A stretch of DNA of 64,000 nucleotides. Origin: Paenibacillus tengchongensis. Its GTDB lineage: Bacteria > Bacillota > Bacilli > Paenibacillales > Paenibacillaceae. The position numbers and the translations under genes were made by a program. The stretch is taken from contig NZ_WACP01000001.1 of the NCBI RefSeq assembly GCF_008973665.1, forward strand, positions 1 to 64,000, written 5' to 3'. Below are positions 28,817 to 38,900 of the stretch, piece by piece; the first letter of the stretch is position 1; every line of letters begins with the position of its first letter. The notes beneath the pieces were generated by a model. The model worked only from the letters and a program-made list of their open reading frames with translations. It was not told the origin of the DNA and searched no databases.

Positions 28817-31800
28817 TTAGATATTGATATCATCGATAAGAAGTTCCCCGCTGGCTAATCGATCAAGCATATCGTCTAGCTCGTCATAGCTACTTTGTGA
28901 CTTATTGATTAATTGTTTCTTCAAGTGCCTACTCATTTCGCTTACGGATGGATAAGCAAAGATATCGGAAATATCCACCATCCCAGGAAAATCTTTATTC
29001 ATATATTTCAACAAACGGGTCGCCATTATGGAGTCGCCCCCCATATCAAAAAAGCTATCATATATATTTATTTCTTTCATACCAAGCAGCTCTGCCCATA
29101 TCATCGCTACGTTTTCTTCCAGTGAGCTTTCATTATTGGTTTCTAACCCTCTGACAACAACCGCTTGCTTATTGAAGACAACCTGATTCTGATTCAGTGC
29201 TTCTTTATTACTGTTTAAAGTTAATCCGATTTGAGCGGAAAGATTCATATGAACAAATTGAGTATCTTCTTTCCTTAATACTTCCGTTTTTAATTTACCT
29301 ACAATTACACGAGCTCTGTTACTTCGGAGCAGCTTTCTAAAAAGGTCTACTCCTTCCTCTGGACTAACCCCCTGTATGAAACCTTCATCCGTTAAATCAA
29401 ACGCCGCTGCCATTCCGGTATTATTCCACATAGGCCAATTTATTGAAATTGTGCGTTTCCCCATTTTGTTGCGGTAGAATGAAAATGCGTCAAGGAAGGA
29501 ATTCGCTGCAATATAATCTCCCTGACCCGGTGCCGCAGTTAGAGTCGAGGCTGATGAACACAAAACAAAAAAGTCAAGATCATCCTGTTGACTAAGAGCA
29601 TCGAGTACCCAGGTACCTTGTATTTTGGGTGACATGACTTCATGGAAATTTGCAGTATTTTTTCTAAACAGGTAGCCTACGCCTGGTACACCCGCACAGT
29701 GAATAATACCGTTAATTCTTCCAAATCTCGCTCTAACATCTGAGAAAACAAAATCCATTTCATCGAAGTTGGCGACGTCTGCTGTATAATGTGTAACTTC
29801 CGCCCCTAACTTTTCCATTTGCTTCAATGAATTTGAAATTGCTGGATTTTTATTTTGAAGTGATGTTCTGCTTACTAGAATGACTTTTACATTGCCTTCT
29901 GAAGCCAAGGACTTCGCAAGTTCAATGCCTATACCACCTGTTCCTCCTGTAATAATAAATACACCGTCCTGTATCCGAGGAGCAGGATGTGTTAACCAAC
30001 CATCGTGTGGTAGATTGCACAATTCTTCAACAAAACGCGTTCCTTCCCGGAATGCTGTCAAATAATTATTCTCGATTTCCAAGAGTTCACAAGCCAAATC
30101 TGCCGGGGACGTGCCACTATCAATATCCATACACTTGCAAATCAAATTCGGGTATTCACTTTGCACCACTTTACCTATTGAGAACAATGGCGCATGCTGG
30201 GGATGGAGTCTTTCCTCCTTGCCGGTAACAGCATTTACTGAATTTGATATAATTGAAAGCTGAATTTTTTGGTTGTATTTATTTGAAACAAGTGCTTTTA
30301 TTAAATAGAAAATGCTATGAACGCCTTTATTCAGCATTTGGTCCAAAGCCTTAAGTTCTGATATCGCATTTTGTTCCCGAATGCTTGAAAGGTGAATAAT
30401 ATGTTTAATTTGCTTTTCCTTCACCTCTTGTAATAACCTCAGGTATTCCTCCTCAGTGCCCGTAATTGTATAATTCCCTTCAACATTTTGTATGTACGAA
30501 TCTCCGTATTTCACCGATATTGGTCGAACTCCTCTTTGAAGCAACTCTGGAATTAGCTTATCCGCAATTCCACTGTCATCATGAAATAACAAAGCATTTC
30601 CGCTGACGGATTCATTTGTACGCTCTGGTCGTATTTCCGGTTTCCATAAGATTTCTAAAAATTGATTTTGATTTTTTCTATTTCTCTGAAGCAAGATTTC
30701 CTCACTGTTAGCTTTTTTCACTATATAATCCTCTATCTCAATAAGGACTTTCCCCGCCTCATTGATTAAGGTGAGATCAAAAGCCGCCGTCTCTTTATGA
30801 ACAACTTTCTTCCTAATATAACTAAAAAATGATCCCGGTAATTTTCTATATATTTTCATTGTTTTATAAGAGAACGGGAGGTAAGTTCCCTCTCCCGCAC
30901 TTTGATTCGCAAAGTTCACTGCTACATCGAGAAGTGACGGGTATAATTCATAATCATTTATCTCGTGCTGGAATTCATCTGGGATTTTCACATGTGCCAA
31001 ATAAGCATCATTACCCATATGGATGGTTTGAATACTTTTCCATCTGGGCCCTGTAACAATGGACCCTTCTTGAATTTCTTCATAGATAACTTCTCTGACC
31101 TCTGTACAGACTTTTTTGATCTCCGTAATGTCATAGACCGGTTCTTTTTCAGATTGGGCATACTCAATCACTTTTGCCTCTGCATGCAACTTCCATTTCT
31201 CATCTATGGCAGATTTGCTTGAAATGATTACATAATAGGCCGTTAATTCCTTGCGAACTGTAATGTATAGGTCATTTGTTTCACCAGGCTGAACAACCAA
31301 TGGCGAAACAAAGATAACATCCTTAAACTGCACTTTTACATTTGGCAACTTGTTCTTGCAGAATTCAGCTATCATTTCCAAGTAAGCTGTACCAGGAAGA
31401 ACGAATTCCCCCTCGATGCAATGTTCATTTAGAACCCAATGGTTGTTAACTGACAGTCGAGTAATCCAGACCGTTTCATCCATAAGCTCCAACACCTTCT
31501 TATCCAAGAGTGGAGCATTACCGTCACGTTCTATAACTCCGCTCATGGCTTTGGCGGATCTGCTTTCCTTAACCCAGCATTGTTTTTTTTCAAACGCATA
31601 TGTAGGTAGACTTACTTTTTTCAGATGCCGGTTCGAGTATAGTTCATCCCAATTCACATCTGCTCCCTTGATATAAAGCAAGATAATATCCTTAAGGAGT
31701 TTTTCATATATAACTGAATCAGCATTACGTAATTGCTTCATGAGCTGATCCGACTCTTTATTTAATTTTGAAAGTTCATCATAAGTAATTTCACCTGCTG

Positions 31801-33502
31801 CTTTTTGCCCTGTAACATTTACAACCTTAAACCAGCCAAAAGATGTATGCTTGTTAATCTCAACATTATCTATTCCAAACTCGGTTAATAAATCCAGCTG
31901 TTCTCTAAGTTCATTCTCATGTTTAAACACAATGCATGTTCGGTATGAATAGTGCGCTCTACCGGTATTGGCGGTGTAGCATAGCTCATCCATGTTTAGT
32001 TTATCTTTCTTATTATGAAGCAACGTTGAATATTTACTAATGATTCCCATCAAACTCTGTAGTGACTTGGCGGAAATAGCCAATACCCTGACCGGCACGC
32101 TTATTGGTTGCATAGTTTCAAAAGCAGGCGCCTCTTCAAGAATCACATGACAATTTGTTCCGCTTAAACCGAATGAACTAACCCCACATCTTCTGGGTTT
32201 CCCATCGGTTAACCACTCTTTTAAAGTATCATTTACATATATAGGGGATATCTCAAACTTTATGTTACGGTTTGGTTTCTTAAAATGAATTGACGGCGGT
32301 ATTTTTTTATGTTTAAGTGCCATCATCGCATGAACAAGACCGGCAATTCCAGCTGCGTTGTCAAGATGTCCGATTTTTGTTTTAACTGAGCCTATTGCAC
32401 AAAACTGCTTTCGATCTGTTGCCTGCTCAAAGGCATTTTTAATTCCGGTAATCTCCACAGGGTCACCTAACTTGGTTCCTGTTCCGTGGGCCTCAATATA
32501 CGATATCGTCTCCGGGGACACGTCGGCATCTTTCATTGCTCTAACGATAACATCCTCTTGAGCGCTGGAATTAGGAGCAGTAATTCCAACAGAGGCTCCA
32601 TCCTGATTTATGGCACTTCCTTTTATAACTGCATAGATATGATCTTGGTCGGCTACTGCTTTGTGCAATGGCTTGATCAAAAGTGCTATTACCCCTTCAC
32701 CATTCCCTGTTCCGTCGGAGTAATCATCAAAAGATCTGGTGCGTCCATCAACTGACTCTATACCAATCCCATCTTCCCTGTCACTTTTAAAGGGGATTAA
32801 ATTTATTTTAATTCCGCCTGCAAGTGCCATGTCACACTCTCCATTACGAATAGCTTGACAAGCAAGATGAACAGCGACCAATGACGAAGAACAAGCTGTA
32901 TCCACGAGTAGACTTGGACCTCTCAGGTCAAGTAAATATGAAATTCGGCTTGCGATTATCGATTTTATATTACCTGCAAGTGATAGTGCCCCCAGTTCTG
33001 TATCTCCTAAAGGGATAAATCTTTTATAATCTGCATCAAAGTTACCGCTATAACCTACATAAACTCCAGTTCTTGACCCCGTGATCCGTTTCCCGCTATA
33101 TCCTGCATCTTCAATGGCCGCCCAAGCGGTTTCCAAAAAAACCCTCTGATTAGGATCGATTAATTCCGCCTCTTTTGGTGATATATTAAAAAAGGAAAAG
33201 TCAAATTTATCAATATCGTCCATATACGCTGCATCAATATAGCGGATCTCCGCTTGCTTTACTCCTAGTTGTGTCAAGTGTTCATCTATAATTTCCTTTC
33301 TATCATGTGGGAATTCCCTGATACAATCGGCCCCCTGCTCCATTTTCGCCCAGAAGTCGTCAAGAGTGAGAGTTCCGCCAATTTTACATGATGCCCCTAT
33401 TATTGCCATATCCTTCTTCCTGGCATATTCAATTGCAACTTTTTCGATGTTAAGATCCGGTTCCCCAAATTTTTTAAAAAATGATGTTTTCCCGGCGTTC
33501 AT
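28817..33502 (-). CDS. trans-AT PKS, KS-DH-KR-ACP (first ketide extension)
   Basis: 1561 residues. KS: DTACSSS (about 199), EAHGTGT (about 333) and KIGH (about 373, catalytic His kept). DH: HCIEGEFVLP (about 692), with LDVAVN (about 858) as the second motif, again DxxxN. KR: GGTGGIG (about 1185) and GQGDYIAAN (about 1325). ACP: MGGDSIMA (about 1485). The C-terminus (LDRLASGELL) looks like a docking segment for the next PKS. No AT is present, so malonyl must come from the separate acyltransferase. As the first PKS after the NRPS block, its KS should accept a peptidyl chain. AAGGAGGGG precedes the ATG. Confidence 0.95.
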   Translation of the reverse strand: MNAGKTSFFKKFGEPDLNIEKVAIEYARKKDMAIIGASCKIGGTLTLDDFWAKMEQGADCIREFPHDRKEIIDEHLTQLGVKQAEIRYIDAAYMDDIDKFDFSFFNISPKEAELIDPNQRVFLETAWAAIEDAGYSGKRITGSRTGVYVGYSGNFDADYKRFIPLGDTELGALSLAGNIKSIIASRISYLLDLRGPSLLVDTACSSSLVAVHLACQAIRNGECDMALAGGIKINLIPFKSDREDGIGIESVDGRTRSFDDYSDGTGNGEGVIALLIKPLHKAVADQDHIYAVIKGSAINQDGASVGITAPNSSAQEDVIVRAMKDADVSPETISYIEAHGTGTKLGDPVEITGIKNAFEQATDRKQFCAIGSVKTKIGHLDNAAGIAGLVHAMMALKHKKIPPSIHFKKPNRNIKFEISPIYVNDTLKEWLTDGKPRRCGVSSFGLSGTNCHVILEEAPAFETMQPISVPVRVLAISAKSLQSLMGIISKYSTLLHNKKDKLNMDELCYTANTGRAHYSYRTCIVFKHENELREQLDLLTEFGIDNVEINKHTSFGWFKVVNVTGQKAAGEITYDELSKLNKESDQLMKQLRNADSVIYEKLLKDIILLYIKGADVNWDELYSNRHLKKVSLPTYAFEKKQCWVKESRSAKAMSGVIERDGNAPLLDKKVLELMDETVWITRLSVNNHWVLNEHCIEGEFVLPGTAYLEMIAEFCKNKLPNVKVQFKDVIFVSPLVVQPGETNDLYITVRKELTAYYVIISSKSAIDEKWKLHAEAKVIEYAQSEKEPVYDITEIKKVCTEVREVIYEEIQEGSIVTGPRWKSIQTIHMGNDAYLAHVKIPDEFQHEINDYELYPSLLDVAVNFANQSAGEGTYLPFSYKTMKIYRKLPGSFFSYIRKKVVHKETAAFDLTLINEAGKVLIEIEDYIVKKANSEEILLQRNRKNQNQFLEILWKPEIRPERTNESVSGNALLFHDDSGIADKLIPELLQRGVRPISVKYGDSYIQNVEGNYTITGTEEEYLRLLQEVKEKQIKHIIHLSSIREQNAISELKALDQMLNKGVHSIFYLIKALVSNKYNQKIQLSIISNSVNAVTGKEERLHPQHAPLFSIGKVVQSEYPNLICKCMDIDSGTSPADLACELLEIENNYLTAFREGTRFVEELCNLPHDGWLTHPAPRIQDGVFIITGGTGGIGIELAKSLASEGNVKVILVSRTSLQNKNPAISNSLKQMEKLGAEVTHYTADVANFDEMDFVFSDVRARFGRINGIIHCAGVPGVGYLFRKNTANFHEVMSPKIQGTWVLDALSQQDDLDFFVLCSSASTLTAAPGQGDYIAANSFLDAFSFYRNKMGKRTISINWPMWNNTGMAAAFDLTDEGFIQGVSPEEGVDLFRKLLRSNRARVIVGKLKTEVLRKEDTQFVHMNLSAQIGLTLNSNKEALNQNQVVFNKQAVVVRGLETNNESSLEENVAMIWAELLGMKEINIYDSFFDMGGDSIMATRLLKYMNKDFPGMVDISDIFAYPSVSEMSRHLKKQLINKSQSSYDELDDMLDRLASGELLIDDINI

Positions 33503-33513
33503 ATTTCCCCTCC

Positions 33514-34680
33514 TTAAAACAGTTTGGTTTCTTCAGAGTTGAAAAAGTTGGATATTACTTCAATTCTTTGTTGAAACGGCTCATAGGTTTTGTTACATTC
33601 ATTTTCCCATTCCGCTTTGCAATCACACGTTAAATTATTGAGTACAGATATATCAAGGGTACGATTATATTCACGTATTTTATCTAATACGAATTGACTG
33701 CATTCGTCACAGTTGTAGGGCACTTGCGTCGGTGAGGGAAAAAACTGAAACAATCCAATCACAAGTTTGCCCAAGTGTGCTGTTTGCTTCGCAACTTCAA
33801 CCAGACTCCATAACCAGGCCGGAGTAAAATGACCATGGTCATAAAGATATTGAACCAATGTATAATCCTGAATTGTACATGCTTCCAGCGAAACTGTGCA
33901 GCTTCCTGTTGCAAATGCATGCTTTATAGTTTGAATGGCCATTTCCACACCCTCTCTCTCTGTCAAAAAAGGAGGCTTAAGCATCACATATGTTCTTAAT
34001 CCAAGATCAAACTTCTGTATAAGCTGCGCTTTTTCATTATAGCTTTTTAAATTAAACCCTTTATTTATACAAACTCTTCTCAAATAATCATCAACCATTT
34101 CAAGCCCAACGGCTACTTCGACCTTTTTATCCGGCACCAAAACTTTTAACTCTTCCAAAACTTCTGAATTTATGTATTCTGGTCTGCTTTCAACAACCAG
34201 CATGCGGATATGCTGATTTTGGTTAATAAGTTTCAGTATTTCCCGTCTCGCATTCTCAGGGATTTCACGATTATTAAAGAATGATCCGTTATTATACAGA
34301 TTTAAAATTGGGAAATTAGAAAAATCAATACGATAAAATTCATCTTTAAATTGGGTGAGAATATCATTTTCATTCAAAGATTCATCATCACGTGTTTGTT
34401 TTGCTAAGTGCCCGCATACTGTACAACCATTTCCCGATCTTAATGCCCATTCACAGCCATTAGTCAGTAGATACATCACTGCTCTGTTCACATTATGGCC
34501 ATCTAAATTCTCTTCCCTTATATCTGTTGGAGTAGGTACTCGCGATAGATTATAATCCTGGCTAGGAATACCTGAGTGGATACGTTCCATAACCTGCCCC
34601 AGAAAACGATAGTAACGGGACCCGTTAAGGGCTCCCTGTATATTCAAGGTTTCTAAATTAGCTGTCCATTGTTTATTCAT
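33514..34680 (-). CDS. radical-SAM enzyme with Cx9Cx2C cluster motif, archaeosine synthase (RaSEA)/Elp3-like
   Basis: 388 residues. The cluster motif is Cys76-x9-Cys86-x2-Cys89 within GCEWALRSGNGCTVCGH. It differs from the standard CxxxCxxC and is shared with Elp3 and with the archaeosine-synthase radical-SAM subunit group. A second Cys-rich stretch near the C-terminus (CDECSQF, CDCKAEWENEC) could hold another metal site. The gene lies between the acyltransferase and the first PKS, so a tRNA-modifying role is unlikely. RaSEA catalyses a C-N bond lysis of a lysine adduct, which makes amine-releasing chemistry possible here, but that is speculation. The ATG at 34680 has GGGGAGA 6 nt upstream; the earlier tandem ATGs do not. 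Confidence 0.75.
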   Translation of the reverse strand: MNKQWTANLETLNIQGALNGSRYYRFLGQVMERIHSGIPSQDYNLSRVPTPTDIREENLDGHNVNRAVMYLLTNGCEWALRSGNGCTVCGHLAKQTRDDESLNENDILTQFKDEFYRIDFSNFPILNLYNNGSFFNNREIPENARREILKLINQNQHIRMLVVESRPEYINSEVLEELKVLVPDKKVEVAVGLEMVDDYLRRVCINKGFNLKSYNEKAQLIQKFDLGLRTYVMLKPPFLTEREGVEMAIQTIKHAFATGSCTVSLEACTIQDYTLVQYLYDHGHFTPAWLWSLVEVAKQTAHLGKLVIGLFQFFPSPTQVPYNCDECSQFVLDKIREYNRTLDISVLNNLTCDCKAEWENECNKTYEPFQQRIEVISNFFNSEETKLF

Positions 34681-34716
34681 TTTAAATCTCCCCATCATTG
34701 ATTGTCGGCAAATATT

Positions 34717-35979
34717 TTATTTTCTTTTAAAAAAACCCAATTCGCTACAGGCATTATGCAGTAATTCATATGTTCCTGTTTCTTCAAAGATTTGAATGTA
34801 GCGTTCTTCTTGTTCAACAATAGATGTACCTTTGGTATCAAATATTTGCTTTAATAGGCGCAAAGCACTTATGCATTCATCTAGAGACGGTTGATTTCCC
34901 TTCTTTTCAAGTTCTTCAAGCTGTAGTTGAATTTTTTTATATGGGACAATAACGCCCTGTTCATACTCATTGTTTGACCAATTGTTGTTCTTAGTTGAAA
35001 CTGCAACCGCTAAACATTTAATGATCACACCAATAGTGTTAAACGCGCTTACTGATGGAGCTGAGACTCTCTTCAAATCCAAATAATCATTTTCTATATC
35101 AAACGAATATGCTTTTACTAATGGCTGGTTTTTGGTCATCAATTTCGTTAAAACATTTTTCGGGCCAATCTCTATCGCATATTCAACATCTTGACCAGCG
35201 ATATATGCCATAGATTGTTGCCATCTGACAGGTTCAAGCATTTGTGCCGATAAATATTGAGCTATCTTGGACTCTTCATAAGGCAGTCCGGTAACATTAG
35301 ATATGACCGGCCATTTCAATTTCAAATACTCAATTTGCTCCAGCGCCCTCAAAAACTTAATAGAGGCAGGCTTCATATAAGGGCTGTGAAATGGCGCTCC
35401 AACCTTTAACGGAATTACCGTAGCACCCATTTGTTCAAACAATTCACCAATTTTTTTAATATCTTCCTCGTTACCTGATATAACGGTCTGATCGTGGGAG
35501 TTATAATTTGAAACAACCACCGAAGGATTTATTGCTGCGCATGTTTCCTCTACTACCTTTGCCGGAAGGTCTGTAATTGCCAACATCGAGCCTTGTGTAG
35601 CATCCGCTGCTTCTTGCATAAAAGTCGCTCTATTTTGTACCAGCTTTAGCCCGGCAGGAAAGCTTACGGCTCCGGAGCATACCAAAGCTGAGATTTCCCC
35701 TAAGCTATGCCCTGCTGAACAGACCGGTTCCACCCCTATTTCCTCCATATAAACATGGAATGCCGCTATGCTTGATGTGAAAATTGCAGGTTGGGCATAC
35801 AGTGTTTTGGTTAATTCCCCAATGTTTCCTTCAAAACAAAGCTGGCTTAGTCCATATCCAAGTAAATCATCAGCCTCTTCGAACACTCTTTTGGCTGCGG
35901 AATAGCCGGTGTACCATTTTTTAGCCATTCCTATATATTGAGAACCTTGCCCCGGAAACAACAATGCGTATTTACTCAT
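34717..35979 (-). CDS. free-standing malonyl-CoA:ACP acyltransferase (trans-AT)
   Basis: 420 residues. FabD-like acyltransferase: LLFPGQGSQYIGM at the N-terminus, nucleophile Ser92 in GHSLGE, and GAPFHSPYM carrying the active-site His region. It presumably loads malonyl units onto every PKS carrier here, since none of the PKS proteins contains an AT. FabD-type proteins are usually near 310 residues. The extra C-terminal 110 residues, largely helical and unassigned, are unusual. Its stop and start signals interlock with the NRPS gene upstream (start only 2 bp below that gene's stop), implying co-translation. Confidence 0.93.
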   Translation of the reverse strand: MSKYALLFPGQGSQYIGMAKKWYTGYSAAKRVFEEADDLLGYGLSQLCFEGNIGELTKTLYAQPAIFTSSIAAFHVYMEEIGVEPVCSAGHSLGEISALVCSGAVSFPAGLKLVQNRATFMQEAADATQGSMLAITDLPAKVVEETCAAINPSVVVSNYNSHDQTVISGNEEDIKKIGELFEQMGATVIPLKVGAPFHSPYMKPASIKFLRALEQIEYLKLKWPVISNVTGLPYEESKIAQYLSAQMLEPVRWQQSMAYIAGQDVEYAIEIGPKNVLTKLMTKNQPLVKAYSFDIENDYLDLKRVSAPSVSAFNTIGVIIKCLAVAVSTKNNNWSNNEYEQGVIVPYKKIQLQLEELEKKGNQPSLDECISALRLLKQIFDTKGTSIVEQEERYIQIFEETGTYELLHNACSELGFFKRK

Positions 35980-35980
35980 A

Positions 35981-38900
35981 TTATTCGTCCTTTCCTATCG
36001 AGTGTATTGCCTCTAATAAATAGTGATGGAACCTGCTGATAAATCCCTCAACTTTAACTCTGTTTATCCTGTTACCATTAAAGAGGCAACTGATATCAAT
36101 CTGTTCCGCTTTTTGATCCACACTAAATCCAAAATCTAATTGTTTCGACAACTCCAATCCCAATTTAATATCGTTAACAAAGAATGGAGCTATTTCCGCG
36201 TTGTTATTCTTTATCAATAAATTCCCAATATTAACTTGAGGGTATAGCATTCTTTTATCTGTCCTGCATTCCTTCACTTTGTACTCGACATATTGCAGAT
36301 ATTCATTAAAATCAACAAAAGAATAAAGCTGAAAATCCACAGTACTCAGCAAATCGCCAGATTCAACCGGAATCTGGACTGTAACGTCCACGAGTTCAGC
36401 AAGATCTGATATAGAATAAACAAATATGCTTAGAAGGAGCATAAAGAGTGATTCTGTGCTGCCATGCTTAAAATCCATTAATCTTGAATAAATTGCATCT
36501 TTTAATTGAAAACGTATGATCTCATTCCCGGAGCAGTCACTGTTTGTTCCAAAAAAATCTTCTGGAAAACGAACCATCTTGATTAATCCGATAGGTAGGT
36601 TCTTTTCTGATTTGACTTTGATTAATTCTGCCAGTCTTTCGATGGTCGGATAGCCAAAAATGTCTCCTACTTCAATAACTCCCGGATAGGTATCTTCTAT
36701 TCTCCGGTACATTGAAATGACAAGCAGCGAATTCCCGCCAAGGTCAAAAAAATTATCATGAACACTGATGTTCTGGATATGAAGTAGTTCCTTCCAGATT
36801 TGAAGTACAAACCTTTCTGTATCAGTAATCGCCGTCTGGTGCTCGACCACACTTACAACATCGTTATTAATTGGCGAGGGAAAAGCTGCTTTGTCGATTT
36901 TCCCGTTAATGTTAAGTGGAAATGTATCCATTTGAAAGAAATAGGACGGGATCATATAGTCCGGCAGCAGTCCAGACAAATAATTACGGATAATAGCAGG
37001 TTTCACTGTGTGCCCGCATACATAATACGCAACAAGCACACTCCCCCGGTTCTCTATATGCTTGGGAATGACTACACAATCCGTGATTCCTTCAAATAGC
37101 AAGATTACTTTTTCAATTTCAACCGGTTCAACTCGGAATCCCCTAATTTTGATTTGATCGTCCTTTCTCCCCAATAACATGATATTTCCATCGGGAAGCC
37201 ATTTAGCGATATCTCCCGTCTGATACATTCTGCTTGAAGGATAAAATGGATCCTCCACAAATCGGCTTTCTGTTTCTTCAGTGTTTACATACCCCCTAGC
37301 AACACCTACCCCAGCTATGAACAACTCCCCGGGAACACCCACAGGTGTAAGTTTCCCACTGCAGTCGAATATATATGTTCTATAATTGGGCAGAGGTTTT
37401 CCGATCGGTAATATATTACCTGCAAATGCGTCATTAGCTTTATATAATGTTGTGTTTATTGTAGCTTCTGTGGGGCCGTATATATTAAAAACAGCCTCAG
37501 CCCGAAAAACCCGGCGAATTTTTTCGTATAACTGTTTGCTAAACATTTCTCCTCCAAGGATAATGTAACGAAAACTAAGAGTTAAAGCAGGGTCCTGTTG
37601 TTCTGCAAGCGCATGGATATATGTTGGGACAGCATTCAATATATCGATATTGTTAAGGTAAATATACCTTGTCAGCATTGGCGGTGATTGAATCATTTCG
37701 CTGCTTGCTAAATATAGAGTACCGCCTGATAATAATGGCATTAAAATTTGTTGCACAGAAACATCGAACCCGAATTTGGCTAGCAGGATATGCCGGGTAG
37801 TTGGGCCTAGTTTTAATTTTTCGCATTGACCCTGAATTTGATTAATTAGACTTATTTGTTCTATCATGACACCTTTGGGTAACCCTGTAGAACCCGAAGT
37901 ATAGATCATATAAATCAGATCATTCGGCTCAGTCTCGATCTGTTCAGCGGTTAAACATTTAATATGGTTCTTTTTGTATTCCAGCCTCCAAATATTCTCG
38001 TATTGCAAACCATTCGGAATCTCCCCTTGCACTAAGAGATATTGTGAATTACTGTTCTTCAGAATGGTTTGAATCCTGTCAACCGGCAGATCATGCGCAA
38101 TCGGCAAGAATACTCCGCCAGCTTTTATTATCCCGAGTACAGCAATAACCATTTCAATAGAATAATCTGCCAGGACTGCTACAATATCTCCCCTTCTAAT
38201 GCTCCATTTATTCAGTTCATGAGCGATCTTATTCACTTCATCATTTAGTTCTTCGTACGTTAATTTCTCTTCATTAAAGACCAGTGCATTATTGTTCGGG
38301 TATTTATCAACAATTGCTTCAAACCAGCTTTTAATGGAGGCCGGGCCAGAATATTGAACAGACGTTTGATTAAATACATCCAGAATTTCACGTTGTTCCA
38401 TTTCAGACAGCATCTCTAACTGTCCAATACTAAGCTCAGGGTTACGGGTAACAGATTCTAACAAGTGGATATAATGGGAATATAGCTTTTCAATCGTTCT
38501 ATGTTCGAATAATGCGGTGCAATATTCTATTTCTATAATGAAATCATCTGCCTCCGGAATTACTGTTAAAGTAATATCAAAGCGGGATGTTTGAGACTGA
38601 TAAGCAAGCACATTTATTTCAATATCTTCCATCGTTAGATTTGGAAAATCCATGTTCTGGTAAACAAACATTGTATCAAACAATGGACTTTTACTCAGAT
38701 CCCTGTTTATATGCAGCCTCTCCACCAATTTTTCAAATGGATAATCACTATTATTAAATGCTTCTAACGTTGTTAGCTTAACTTCAGCTAAAAACTCTAT
38801 AAATGATTTTGTAAATGATGGACGATTTCGCAGAGCCAGAGTATTCACAAACATTCCAACCGCAGATTCTAATTGGAAATTTGATCGGATAGAAAAGGGG

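Noticed and set aside
32370-32385. KS of 28817-33502 as non-elongating because NIGH reads KIGH
   Set aside because: Only the Asn position differs; the catalytic His is present, so the KS should elongate.
12791-33502. Acyltransferase, enoylreductase or C-methyltransferase domains inside the PKS proteins
   Set aside because: No GHSxGE, ER nucleotide-binding or SAM-binding motifs appear between the KS, DH, KR and ACP blocks; the AT is encoded separately.
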